A stretch of DNA of 64,000 nt from contig CM060910.1 in the NCBI GenBank assembly GCA_030737875.1, positions 611,457,303-611,521,302 of the forward strand, read 5' to 3'. This DNA comes from Allium sativum. Taxonomy: Eukaryota > Streptophyta > Magnoliopsida > Asparagales > Amaryllidaceae. Under the pieces are notes generated by a model. It was given only the letters and a program-made list of their open reading frames with translations, ran no database searches and had not been told where the DNA came from. Numbering within the stretch: the first letter of the stretch is position 1; each line of letters begins with the position of its first letter. Positions 47,602 to 59,619 of the stretch are shown here, piece by piece. The position numbers and the translations under genes were made by a program.

Positions 47602-49130
47602 ATGACTAGAGCCAAAAGTGGCATTTTCAAGCCAAAGGCTTATACTATTGATATAAGTAATTATGAGCCATATAACTTTATTCAAGCTATCAAAGATGAA
47701 AATTGGAGAGCTACAATGAGAGAGGAATACAATGCACTTATCTGGAATAACACCTGGGAATTAGTTCATCCACACAACAACAAAAATATAATTGCTTGTA
47801 GATGGACTTATAAGCTGAAAAGAAATCTTGATGGTTCAATCAATAGACATAAGGCTAGACTGGTAGCCAAAGGTTTCACTCAGGAATATGGTTTTGATTT
47901 TAGTGAGACATTTTCTCATGTGGTGAAACCCTCTACTATCAGAGTATTCTTTATTATTGCTCTCATCAATAATTGGAAAATTAAGCATCTTAATGTGAAT
48001 AATGCATTTTTAAATGGTGTATTGCAGGAAAATATTTACATGCAACTGCCACCTGGATTCACACAAGGCTCAACACAAGTTTGCAAACTGAAGAAGGCTA
48101 TATATGGGCTAAAACAGGCTCATAGAGCTTGGTTTGAAAAGCTCAAATCAACACTTAATTCACTGGGCTACTCTCCTACTAAATCTGACTCATCATTGTT
48201 TATAAATATTAAGAAATCATCTACTGTTTATATACTAATATATGTTGATGACCTAATTGTTAGAGGTAACAATAATGAAGAAATTCCAAAACCGTTAGAA
48301 TACTTACATAAAACTTTTTTCATCAAAGATCTAGGTGACATTGCCTATTTTCTGGGCATAGAAGTAAAGAGACATTCAAATTTAGAAATTCATTTATGTC
48401 AAAGAAAACACATCTCTGAACTACTGAAAAAGGTGAACATGCTTAAAGCAAAACCACAACCAACACCCATGATTGTTGGTCAATATTACTGTAAAGACAG
48501 GGGAGAAGCCATAGATAATACTGAACAATATAGAAGTATTATAAATGCATTAAAATATGCAACTATAAAACGATTTGATATTGCATTTAGTGTTAACAAA
48601 GTTTCACAATTTATGCAGAATCCTTTGAGTGAGCACTGGAAGGCTGTCAAAAGGATTCTCAGATACTTAAAGGGCATAATCAACTATGGATTATCACTTA
48701 AAGCCAGCAAAGATTTCAGCATTACAACATACAGTGATTCAGACTGGGCAACAAGTCAAGATGATAGAAAATCAGTAACTGGATATTGTGTTTATATTGG
48801 CAACAACTTAATTTCATGGTGTTCAAAGAAGCAAAACACAATTTCCAGATTCAGCACTGAAGCTGAATACCGAAGTGTAGTAAGTACAACAGCCGAAATA
48901 CTAGGGTAACAGTCATTACTGAAGGTTCTAAACCTACTAACTAACACTAAACCAACAATTTGGTGTGATAATCAGAGCTATTTACATGACAGCAGATCCA
49001 GTTCAACATGCAAGAACAAAGCACATAAAAATAGACATATTTTGTGAGAGAACAAGTACAAAGGAAAAACCTACAGGTCAACTACGTTCTAATATTTCAT
49101 CAGAACGCCGACATTCTCACAAAATCACAT
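47602..49130 (+). pseudogene. Copia RT and RNase H
   Basis: The open part (47602-48909, 435 codons) holds the RT entry WRATMREEYNALIWNNTWEL and CRWTYKLKRNLDG, FLNGVLQENIYM, the catalytic YVDDLIV (about 48240-48260), FIKDLGDIAYFLGIEV, and RNase H with YSDSDWATSQDDRKS and STEAEYRSV. A stop at 48907-48909 interrupts RNase H. The remainder (IWCDNQSY, RTKHIKIDI) is in shifted frames to about 49130. Confidence 0.88.
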
Positions 49131-49362
49131 ACAGCAAGGAACAATCAGAGACTAAGGAAAGAATTATAAGTAACAGAACCATACAACCTAATCTCATGAA
49201 GCTTATGGTGCACTTCGAAGCTACTAGTCAGATCAAAAAGGCTACTTTGATGCTAATCTCTACTTAACCACCGAAAGCTTCCACAAATTTATGCTAGTTT
49301 CCGCAATTTTCAGCACAAATTAGGGTTTCAGATCGAAGAGCAAACCCTAATTTTTGAGAAGG

Positions 49363-49629
49363 GCAGATAAAATGAGTAGCGGCTACAACACATTATATCA
49401 TTTATTATGAGGGAATGAGTTACTCTCGTGCCGCTTCCTTAACATTTTATTTTCTGTTTGATTATTTGTCGTATAGGCTTTACAATAATGTATGGGCTTT
49501 ACATTTTTAGCCCACTTAGCTGTGTATTTATACAACATCGACTTGTACATTTCATTATTCATTTCAATAATACAAGTTTTCAATCTGTTCACTAATATTC
49601 TTATCTTTGCAACTTTCTGAACATCTTAA
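49363..49629 (+). repeat. 3' LTR of the Copia in SAMDC
   Basis: Preceded by purine-rich TTTTTGAGAAGGG; the core starts TGAGTAGCGGCTAC. Confidence 0.8.
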
Positions 49630-50335
49630 CTCCCGTTCCTTACCAGAACTTTGAGATAAGGTCTCTTTTCTAGACTAATACTTTGGGAATCTTGAACCAG
49701 GTAGAGTTGATTATGTCATTGGTGATCCAACCTCTATTTAGTGAACAAATACCAGCAAAACTGAGCTTCCAATAGTAAGCCTGGAAATGTGCATGACTAA
49801 TTTTGAGAAAGAGAATGCATCTATGTTAATCAACGATGGCACCCAAACAAAGATGATGATTAAAACATATAGATCTCAATCATGAATCCTGAAATGGAGA
49901 TATGCTACTTTAAGTTCGAACCGTGTGGGTATTCGATGAATGGAATTGTAGACTCTTCACTGTTTACAATTCATGTGACTCCTGAAGATGGTTTCAACTA
50001 TGCTAGCTATGAAACAATGGGTTTTAACCTTGAGAAATTGGATTTTGCAAGTTTGGTGAATAGGGCTCTCGAATGCTTTATGCCTAAAGATTTTTCTGTT
50101 GTCGTTACTTTATTTGGACGCCGTGAAAAATTGGGTCCTGGTATGATAATCTTAGGGTTGATGAATTCAAATGTGTGGAGAACGTGAAACAGGCCTTACC
50201 AGGTGATGTTGTCTTAGTCTATCTGAGTTTCACTGCTCTTGATGAAAAGTGTGGTAATTCCCTAAGGTATAATCTCCGTGGATTTGATGAGTATGAAGGA
50301 GATAAGAAGAAAGTGAAGGCAGTTGAAGTGCTTTG
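49630..50335 (+). pseudogene. SAMDC: S-adenosylmethionine decarboxylase pseudogene, main part
   Basis: Continuing from 43581: PYQNFE, KVSFLD, YFGNLEPG and YVIGDP (49640-49740), then TELPIVSLEMCMTNFEKENA (about 49760-49830). After a shift, the 3' half is open at 49882-50185: FEPCGYSMNGI, TIHVTPEDGFNYASYE and NRALECFMPKDFSV. This is the highly conserved PCGYSMN and HVTPEDGFSYASFE region of plant SAMDC, with the catalytic acid-region Cys and His visible. A last frame ends ALPGDVVLVYLSF...KAVEVL at a stop near 50335. At least three frameshifts and stops show it is dead. Coding looks continuous without introns, as in plant SAMDC genes. Confidence 0.9.
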
Positions 50336-50421
50336 AGGTGTTTGGTCTTTGTTTGTTTCTCTTCTTTTAAGTTTACTGGGTAGCAACAAAGCCAAAAGGA
50401 CATATCTATGATATTTTTATT

Positions 50422-50607
50422 GAGAGCAAATCCTATATGCCCAAATTTCTCTATCCCTCGTATCCAACCAATCAAGATCCTCTGATTTTCATTTTTTGCA
50501 GTTAAGTCAAAGAAAAAAGGGCTTAATTACAAAAGGTGGAAATCAGGGGGTTTTGATTAGTTGGATATAGGGAGATAGGGGATTTTGGATATAAGGGATT
50601 TGAACTC
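50422..50607. mobile_element. Mutator-type MITE, copy 2
   Basis: A 186-bp imperfect hairpin: GAGAGCAAATCC at one end and GGATTTGAACTC at the other. An exact 9-bp duplication ATTTTTATT flanks it (50413-50421 and 50608-50616). It lies about 85 bp past the SAMDC stop. Confidence 0.85.
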
Positions 50608-51239
50608 ATTTTTATTTTCTTTATCCTTTTAAAATAAATGGCTTTTTAGTGTGGAAGCCTGGACTTTCATTTTTTATGGTATTGTCTATTATTATTACTA
50701 TTGAAAGTTGTACGCATGATATACATGCTTTTTGAAATTGAACCATTAATGATTGCAGTATTACTTCTGTTTATTATTATTCTTACTAAACCATTGATAA
50801 TTGCAGTGTTATATTTGTTTGTTCATAAAATGTCACTTCTATTTTAGGTCAAAAAAGGCTAAAAGTCTGCATATAGTATTCATGTGGAGGTGATCTTTCG
50901 TTTAGTAAGAAAAATAAATGTGAATAGTGACATTGAAATATTAAGCATATCTCTGCAACAATATTAAGCATATCTCTGCAACATACTTAATGTTGTTGAA
51001 TTAAGAAGTACTCAACTAAGCAGCAATTGAAACATGCAAATGCTTCCAAACAAAAGAAAGAATCTTCTATACCTTTTTTTTGATTTGATCATGTATTTTG
51101 TTTAGTTTGTTAGCCATTGGTAGTAGTCAGGATAGCAGTTTAATTTCATACTTTACACTTTGTTTTGTTAATATGTTGTTCTTTCAAAACAATTTTGTCT
51201 TAGACAAGAAAATTACAAAAGAAGTTCAAATATGAGAAT

Positions 51240-51723
51240 TAGCAACATTGATAAACATTTGTTAATTAAAATATCATTAACAGTGTAAGATAGACATTGT
51301 CATAAGTACGAATTATCGTAGCATTAAATGAATGTTGTAAAATAATTAATAAATAAAATTTACAACTATGTTTTTTTTGTTTAGCTTTGAGTTTATAACG
51401 TTTGATAAATATCGTTGAATACTACAAACTTACAATGTTTAAAAAAAGATTTTTATATGCATGTCTCAATAACATTACATATATGTTATGAACAAGGTAA
51501 CTATAAAACAGCATACAAACGTTAAAGTTAAATTTATTTTTGACGACAGTTTAAACAAACATTGTAAATAGTTTTACTTAGCAAATTTTATATAGAGAAC
51601 ATTATTTGGAAAAAAATCTATTATGACATTTTTCTTAACAAATGTTATAGAAGTTCTATAATTACAACACTTTAATGAACTATCATAGAATCAATGTTGA
51701 AAAAGGATGTTTTTCTTGTAGTA
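51240..51723 (+). mobile_element. CACTA-type subterminal region and 3' end
   Basis: The segment ends TTTTTCTTGTAGTA, the complement of a CACTACAAGAAA-type terminus with one changed base. Before it are many ACATTGT/ACAATGTT words in both orientations, the pattern of CACTA transposase-binding regions. The matching 5' terminus was not found in the window, so which genes belong to this element is open. Confidence 0.6.
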
Positions 51724-54700
51724 GGACCAAGATAAACTAAAGGTTTATGTAGCCTTTGTTAAAAGCTTTTGTAAGATGGGTCCTGGAGGTTCAGCCAATA
51801 AACAATTTTCTTAACAGTTTATTCAACAAATCCTAAATAAATTCAAAATTATAAAACTTCTTAAATTAAGATTTACATAATTTCATGATTAAAAGCTATT
51901 CCTACATTAACAATATTACAAGAAAATGTATAAGTCATAATATAAATAGGCACAATTAAAATTCCCTTTTCCTTAAGACTTGAAAGATTCTCAAGCGACC
52001 GCTAAAGGGAGGCTAATCGTAAAATTTTCACCTTTTGTATAAAGATTAAGAGGGAATCGAGATCGTTGTCCCTAAAAATGATTAAAATGAAAATATATAA
52101 CATTGTTTGATATTTTTAGCATGGTTAACCACATTATTGTAAGTTTGTAGATTATGCAAGAAGACGATGTAAATTTAAACCAAAAATTTTAGATATGAAA
52201 AGGAAATCAGGAAGGAGGTATTTAGCACCGATTAATTCCCTAACTAATCTAGTTACATCCACAAAAACTTACCAAACGAAATCATCATATAAAAATAGAT
52301 CTCTAAGCAAAATAGGCAAATATTGCATTAAGGAAAGGATTCCCAAATGATCACGAATAGGGAATTTGGTAAACATAGAAGTTTATACGGTCAGTCCAAA
52401 ATAAACATCACACCTTGCTAACGGGTGTTAATAGTAATAAAGGTTAATATCACATTTTCGAAACTTGGTGGAACCGTTTAATACAAATTATCGTAAAGCA
52501 CTTGGCCCCGTAGGAGTTTAACCTAAAATAAACTCTTTAATAGAAGCCAAACGCTTTACCGAATTTGCTGATGATGGAAAACACCAATGAAAAATAAAAA
52601 TGCCCAAAGAATCAAAAGAACATCTGGAATAATAGTAATATTATTAATATTAATACAACGATTTTGGCATAGCATCTAACCATTTTTGATAAAACTTAGT
52701 CGAGAAAACTCCTCTTAAGTTTTAGGTTAAATTCTCTACCAAATTGGTAAAAGGCAACAGCATCAAGAGGAAGCCTCTAAATTTCAAAAAATAAGAACCA
52801 TAGAAAAATTTATTCCAGTGAATATGTTTCTTTAAGAACAGGAACATGAAGACAGAAAAGAAGAACGAAGAAAGTTATAGGAAAAGCGTCTCCAACACGG
52901 TAATGTTGAATCAGATCTAAAGGGTTTGGTAACAATGGAAGAAAAGTTGAGCAAATCAAGAAGAGATAATGATGCCAGCTAGAGCAATTAATGGTCACAT
53001 ACTGAAAATACACTTACAAGTAAAATGCCTACAAAAGAAAGAGAAAAATATGGCATGTGCAAAAGAAGAGATAAAAGAAATGAATCGACTCCTGTTGACC
53101 AAATCCCAACTATCAAGAGATAATCGCTAAAAAGAAGATGTAGTGAAACGACAATACAGATGTAGGAATCTGTGCTAGATGACTTAAAATGTCAAGAATA
53201 CTCCTTCACTAGGGAAGGCAAAATGTTAGTGCTAAAATAACGAAGGTAAATTAAGAATTGAAGTTAAAGTGAAGGAGCGTGAAATCTAGCAGCACCCTGA
53301 AGGGAGAAATGCTAAATATTTGGCAATACTCCATTCGAAATGGAGAAGGAAAGAAAAGGGAATCTACCTCCAGCAAGAAATCACCTTTTGACCTTAACTG
53401 AAAGGGAACTAGTCTCAAACCAAAAACCCCTTTTCGATCCTAACCGAAATGGAACTAGTTTCGGACCAGATAACCTTGCAAGAAAGGGAAAAATAAGTAA
53501 CCAGGGGCAAAGCATCAAAAGAAGCGGAGAAGGAGGTAAGAGTTGGAAGTTGGCACGTTTGTAACTAACAAGGATCTTCAGTCATATTCCAAAAGATCTT
53601 CCTTCCGTAAGCAAATGGGGACTAACAAGACAAGTTCATCTCTCAAATATACTAGAAGGAAATGTATTCTGAAGCACAAGATCAAAAGGAAAGGTAAAAG
53701 AGCCAAGGAAAAACCCATCAGACAAGTCAGATATCGAAAGAGGAGCTCTCTGACCTAACCACATTAATGAATATGATGATATGAAGATGAATGCGACTAT
53801 AATACGAGATTTTGCATACATTTATGCCTCTCGCAAATATTCAGACCAAAAGTGAAGGGGTTTACCCTGAGAATACTAATAAAGAAGAATAGCTAAATCA
53901 AGAAAGCCTTCGTCTAACCATCAGAAGGGCTTCCGAAGCAACAACAGGTGAAGCCTGAAGACCACTTGAGTAACAAAAGAGGACATAATACAAAGAAAGT
54001 ATTTCTAAAAGCTGCCAATGATGAGAGCATAAAGGATAACTCAATGTAAATACCCAAGGGACCCTTCGGAGGAAATAAATCAAGACGTACAATGCATACT
54101 TCAAAGACCTAAAATGAAAAGTTACAACTGGGATAGCACAAAAGGCAAGAATCTAAATTCTGGCTCTCTAAGCCTTAAAGATAGAGCACAAGGAAAAGTT
54201 AAAAGAAAGCCGAGAGCCCCTACAATAATATTCCTCCCACATTCAACTGAGATCTCCCTTCGTCAGAACCCTTAGAAGCAGCTATTTGGACTTGCTCCCG
54301 AAGAGAATCCACCGGTGTGCTCGCAAAGCCTTTGTAGTTAAACCTTGTTTGGTGACCGAAGCGGAGCATCTAAGTCGAGGGAAGGATCAGTCCACACCTA
54401 TAAATAGGACCCTAGAAACCCAAGGCGGATGGGTTCTTTTTTTCGAACATTCATTTTATTTTCAACATTCTATAATCTCTTATGGCGGGGTTAAACCCTA
54501 AATCAACTTGGAGAAAGACCTGTAACATTGGATATGATCAATAAAAAGGGAATATACAGTGATTAAGGAAATCGTGAGTAACCTTGTCTCAATCGTGTGT
54601 TATAATTACTTTTTTCACTAATAGCGCAGGCACAAACGTGATATATGCTTAGGTAGGTTTATTTCATACCTTGACCTGCAATCATCTTTGAGACCCTTAA

Positions 54701-55560
54701 ATCATGAAATAGAGACTACCCATAGTTTAATAACTATAATTATGACCTAAGATTTCTGTTAGGATCTCCCTGTAAGTTATAGGATTCAAATGCTTGATTG
54801 GAATTAAGAGCATATTTTCTACCATCTCGTGAAACCTTTTACGAATTAGGGAAGACTCATGAAAGCCCACTATGTGATGACTGTTTGAGAAGGATTAGCC
54901 TCTATGAACTTAGTTTGCGATCAGAAAGAATTATCTAAGAATCTCAATATACTCCTAAGGAATATGAATTACAGGAGAATATGTCTCCCATTCAAAAAAC
55001 CTAAATAAAGTTCACAAATGAAAATATACCTCCGGTACTCTCTAGTGCTATTTCAACAAGGATTCCGGAATATATGCAGTTTCCAAGTTTGAGATTTGTT
55101 CTGCCTTAAAACAGGATTTCTGCAGGCAGATCTTGTTTTCGGGGTGTTAACCATAAATTTGGAGAAAACTTTTTATAAAATATCTTATTAAAAAGATATT
55201 TATATTTGTTAAATCTCTTTTTAAATAAATTCTTTATAAAAACAATTTAAACTAAAAATACTTTACTTAAATGATTTTTGGCTCTCAATATATATATACA
55301 TGCAAGAAATGTCCACTTAAAACAATGTCAAAAGAGTAACTGTTATTATTATATACTAAATGTTCTTTTAAAACCTATAAACAAATGATTTCTCATTTTT
55401 AAACTAATATTGATAGACAAACTACTTTATTTTTAAACAAACTTAATGGAAGATTAAAAATTATTCAAACCGTTATAAGTAAATGGTTATAATATTTAAA
55501 CAAATTAAATAAACAATGATTATTTCAAATAATGATATTAATTCTTTAAATCCTTATTAA
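51724..55560. other. No recognisable gene; repeat-derived sequence
   Basis: No protein motif is seen on either strand. A 44-bp imperfect direct repeat (GAACTAGTCTC-AAACC type) lies at 53384-53426 and 53428-53472. Around 54280-54660 the sequence looks like the promoter and R/U5 part of an LTR. Confidence 0.45.
54280..54660 (+). promoter_or_regulatory. LTR-like promoter segment (possible solo LTR)
   Basis: CCTATAAATAGGACC at about 54399-54413 is a strong TATA context. A T-rich stretch, an AATAAAAAG polyadenylation-like signal (about 54539) and TCAATCGTGTGTTATAATTAC follow; they recall the R/U5 of large plant Gypsy (Tat/Athila-type) LTRs. No PBS or pol follows, so it may be a solo or broken LTR. 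Confidence 0.35.
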
Positions 55561-55570
55561 TTACATAGTA

Positions 55571-56390
55571 TTTTTTTTTGAAAGGCAGGTAAAATTTTAT
55601 TAACACTAGAAAACAATTACAAGGAGTTTACATGAGTTCAACACAAAGTAAAAAAAATGCATAAGCTATACAAAGTTACAAACAATATCACACTCTCTCA
55701 AATCTCTCGGCTTACAGTTATGAGAAAAAAATGATATAATATACAAAGAGAAACCAAAAAAAGAACTCAAAACTACATCAAGCTTCAGCTTCTCAAAAAC
55801 TTCAAAACTTTTCCTCAAGTCTGCCAAAATCTTTCTATGCAAATCCAAATATAACTCTGCCGTATTTCTACAACCAATGCCTAAAACTCTGTTATTTCTC
55901 TCCGTCTAAATGGTGCAAATAACTTGTTTTAAAATTTTCAACAGCAACTTTGATTTTGGAGTCTTCAACCTTGTTGCCTTGAAGACGTTAAACCACTCTA
56001 TTTTGCTAACATTGGATGGTCTGCAATAATAACCATAGGATAATATCCTATACCATAACTGGTAGGCATACGTACGTTTAAAGAAAATGTGTATATTAGA
56101 CTCAACTTCAGCCCTACAGAGCATGCACTGATTATAAGGGATTAGTCCAATTGAGAACAGCTTATCCTTTGTATTTAGTACATTCGCCATTACCTTTCAT
56201 AAAAGGAAGTTTTCATTAGTAGAGCTCCCCAAGTTCCAAATTCTGGAGTGCCAAGAAAAAACATGCTTATCATCATGTAATAGATTGTAAATATGTTTAA
56301 TAGAATGTTTCTTTCCTTTCCAGTGTAAGTACTCATCGCCATTAGCCTCAAAATTCTCTATAATTTCTTTCCATATTTGACGTAGAACAA
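55571..56390 (-). pseudogene. LINE 3' end with zinc-binding RT domain (zf-RVT)
   Basis: The minus strand gives EYLHWKGKKHSIKHIYNLL and WHSRIWNLGSS (about 56220-56350), then after a shift VLNTKDKLFSIGLIPYNQCMLC...ESNIHIFF (about 56080-56180). This is the zf-RVT domain at the C-terminus of plant non-LTR reverse transcriptases. The 3' end is marked by an A-tail on the minus strand (T-run at 55571-55579), preceded by AATAAAATTTTACCTGCC. The Gypsy LTR at 56391 cuts off everything upstream, so the RT core is not in view. Confidence 0.85.
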
Positions 56391-56600
56391 TGTAACACCC
56401 CGTGAATTCTATAACGTTAAGCTTCACGAATTAAAGTATAATTAATTATAAATGATGTAATCAAGGGAAATGGGTTACGCATTGGTTCGTCTCGAAATTC
56501 TGCTTGAGACAGAGTCCAAGTTTGCGTAAAACGGATATCGTATGAAGAAGATATGGACGAACGAAGTTGGGCGAAAAACCAGAAAACGGGTCAGAATGCA

Positions 56601-56700
56601 CTGGCGCACTTGGGAAGTGCGCCAGAACAGAAATGAACTGGCGCACTTGGGAAGTGCGCCGGTACATTTTTAGCCTGGCGCACCTGCCAAGTGCGCCCAG
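56601..56700. repeat. Three hairpin-forming GC-rich repeats in the LTR
   Basis: CTGGCGCACTTGGGAAGTGC followed by GCCAG at 56601-56625 forms 11-bp arms with a 3-base loop. Near-copies are at 56638-56662 and 56675-56700, spaced 37 bp apart. Confidence 0.9.
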
Positions 56701-56871
56701 TTCAGAATGACCTGCTGGTCAGGTCCTGGCTGGCCTGGTCAGGGTCTGGTCGAATTTTGATGCTTGGCTGAGTCACTAGGGCTTACGTGTCACCTTTTGA
56801 GTGGCTCTTTGAACTTTGTATGGTCTAGATTCCTCCTATCTTCGTACGACGGCTCAAAACAATTTAAAATT

Positions 56872-56880
56872 CTATAAATA
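56872..56880 (+). promoter_or_regulatory. LTR TATA box
   Basis: CTATAAATA in an otherwise moderately GC-balanced region, about 480 bp into the LTR. Transcription would start about 30 bp downstream. Confidence 0.6.
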
Positions 56881-58124
56881 CAACTCAAGTCTAACCCTAA
56901 ATTCACACAAATAATAGAATACAAAAGCCGTCATGCTGCTGGAGAGGAACTAGGAATGGCCGTCAATTAAAAAGCCTAAAGACAAGCCAACAAGCCTAAG
57001 AGACGAATCAAATTAAAAGAAGATCAAAGCTTAATCAAATCATTCAACGCAACTTTGCTACCCAAAGGAGAGCATCTCCAAATCAGAATAACAGAAATCA
57101 GAAAACAAGAATTCATCACACGTTGTAAGTATAGTGACCTTTCAAAATATGAATAAAAACTGTGTGATTCGATGTAAATGAAAATAGAATCGTGTTGTTA
57201 TAATCTTTGTGTATTGTGATGGTTCTATCATGACTCGTGTATTGATGTTTGTGGCATAGATTAATTGATGCAAGCCTATTGAACAATTGTGTATGAAAAA
57301 CAATGGCACTTGCAAGCTTGTGGAAAAAAACTAGAAATTTATCCCTTTTTGTATATGTTGATGGCATGGACTATGTATATTCCCTTAGTCTAAATTAGAA
57401 TTTTTGTAAACATGTTATAGACCTTTTATGCCTACATGTCCCAAAACCTATGATATCATCCTTATGTTTATTGGCAAGTATAATTAGATCTATGTTTGCA
57501 AGTATAATTGGATCTATGTTTCATAAACTATGTAAGTTCATGTTTATTTGCAAAATATAATTGGTTCTATGTCAAACATCGTTTGGGTTTCAAAAACTAT
57601 GCAAGTTCATGTTGAAATAGGCTATATGATTAGATGTAAAAATTGTACATTTTGATGAATATATAACATACTAGTTTTGTGGTCGATATTGTGCCAAGTT
57701 AACATGTTTAAACACAAATTTGTATTTGCCTAAAACTATGCCATTTCATATATCACCTACTTAGCCATACTTTGATTCGAATGCAAGTTCACATGACCCA
57801 TGTTATATGTAAGTTGAATCGCCAAATTGCAAGTTCATGCGCCACACACCTTTATGTATTACATGTTCATGATTTCCCCTTTTCCTCACGTTTATAAAGT
57901 TGGGTTGAATTATGACAAGCCCAACACATGTTATAACGTTGCGAACAAACGGGGGTAATAACGTTGGGTGTAATATATGAAAACATATGTTGGCATGTTT
58001 GGCACATGCCAATGATTATGACACATAAGCGGTATGAATTGAAATACCCAAAATAAAGGATATGACATTTACATATAGTTGAAAAGTAATAAAATATGTA
58101 AATTTAGAAAACACGATATGCTTA

Positions 58125-58327
58125 ACCCGAGGTTGGATTGAGTTGTGATGTAAACCTGCCCGGACCTGCCCGGCTGTCCAGTAGTCACAACAATACCTAT
58201 CCAATGTGGGTGGTTAAGCATTGAGCCCAATAAGGACCTGAGGTTAGACTGAGCTACGGTGTAAACCTGCCCGGAACCGACCGGCATATCCAGTAACCAT
58301 AGCAATACCTGTCTAATGTGAGTGGTC
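58125..58327. repeat. Direct repeat pair inside the LTR
   Basis: Copies at 58125-58213 and 58234-58327 share GTAAACCTGCCCGGA, TCCAGTA, CAATACCT and AATGTG in the same order; they look like an old tandem duplication. Confidence 0.8.
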
Positions 58328-59431
58328 TGGTGCTCCTAAGAGGCTAAGGACAAATGGTAGGGTTAAGTCAACTATAACACTTAACCAAATTCAACATGTT
58401 AACAAGAATTGATGGGTGGGGTTAGGTAAATACAGACACTTAACCACTTAACATGTTTGACTAGAAAATCCTGGTAACAAGGGACCCGTTTCAACAGTAA
58501 CCCAAAGTTAGGTATCAACGGTACCCTGAAACTAGGCAGGGTGGGGCACGATTACTGGGCTGATTGTAAGCGGTCAAACGACGGCGGTGGGTGCACAGTG
58601 CAGGTCTAACGGGGTACGGGCGTGCACACACTCCGGAGCAGACAACCAGGGCACTGTGGACACCAGTAGTATAACCTATGTCTTCTAGTTCTGTGTCGGG
58701 GCCGCCACCATGGGTCTTGATACACCCTATGGTGGGACCAGCATAGGTATCTACAATTCTTGGGGGCCGTATGACACATGTTAACGCGAGTAGGAGCTGA
58801 TCTTTAATAAGAATGGGGATCACTTCACCCTCACCATGGGGTGCCAGTTAGAATAAACTCGAGTAGGTGCAGAGATATAGTATGGGTGTGATAGTACATT
58901 CACACTTCCTTAGCCTGTGCCACTTTCCTATTTTTAGTTTATATCCATCATATCCTTTTCTTATTCACATATTGAAGAGTTACTAGATTTACTCAGGCTT
59001 TATGTCTGACCCTATTTTCTTTTCGTCTTCTTTTCTTTCGTTTCCCCCCCAGGTCCACAGGGAGGAAACAGCTCAACTCAGTCAGGCTCTTTACAAGCAC
59101 CAAGAACGTATACGTATGATTTGGATCTTTCTTGCTCGGATAATGGCTTTGGATATCACTATGGGGATTTTTGTCACTTTATTTATGTTTTCATGCTTCT
59201 TTAGTAATCAAGGCAGTTATGAGGTTGTAATGTTGAAAGTATTTTGAGACAATTATGGAAATCTTTGTTTGATACACGTATTGATGAAATAAAAGTTTGT
59301 TTGGTTTCCGCTGTTTAAAATATGTGTATTTATATCTATCTTGAGTTCATCTGTGGCTTTTACATATAAACCTCCACCAAAGTTAAGGCATTTCCTTTGT
59401 GAGTGACCTTAATGGAGGTGGGGTGTTTCAC

Positions 59432-59444
59432 TTGGTATCAGAGC
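59432..59444 (+). other. Primer binding site, tRNA-iMet type
   Basis: TTGGTATCAGAGC one base after the LTR end. Confidence 0.95.
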
Positions 59445-59619
59445 ATAGGTTTACCAAACAAGATAAAAGTTTTTGAAAATTGTTTTCAAAATGAAAGTTT
59501 AAAGACGCATTTTTTTAGAAAAAGTGTTATATTAATAAAAAGACTAAATCCCCCAAAGCCATGTGCCCTATCTATCCGTCTCTGTCTTTCGTTTTGAATT
59601 TTTCCCTTTCTGTTTCAGC

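Larger units (their letters stand above)
43582..49629 (+). mobile_element. Ty1/Copia RE1-like retrotransposon in the SAMDC pseudogene
   Basis: LTRs of about 267 bp (43582-43848 and 49363-49629) enclose a PBS-like TTGGTGTTAGAGC (43850-43862), gag, protease, integrase, RT and RNase H, and a purine tract (GAGAAGGG) before the 3' LTR. SAMDC sequence resumes on both sides. The 5-bp flanks (AACCC and CTCCC) match only partly, so exact borders are uncertain. Stops and shifts are numerous; a hAT-type MITE interrupts gag. Confidence 0.9.
56391..59430 (+). repeat. 5' LTR of the right-end Gypsy
   Basis: Contains three hairpin repeats (56601-56700), a TATA box (56872-56880) and a pair of about 90-bp direct repeats (58125-58213, 58234-58327). 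The U5 part ends in GGAGGTGGGGTGTTTCA. Confidence 0.9.

Noticed and set aside
51910..51930. ATTACAAGAAAATG as a second CACTA end
   Set aside because: It lacks the CACT start and has no inverted partner or subterminal repeats facing it.
58515..58823. 102-codon minus-strand frame in the Gypsy LTR
   Set aside because: It lies within the non-coding LTR opposite to the element's sense, without motif.
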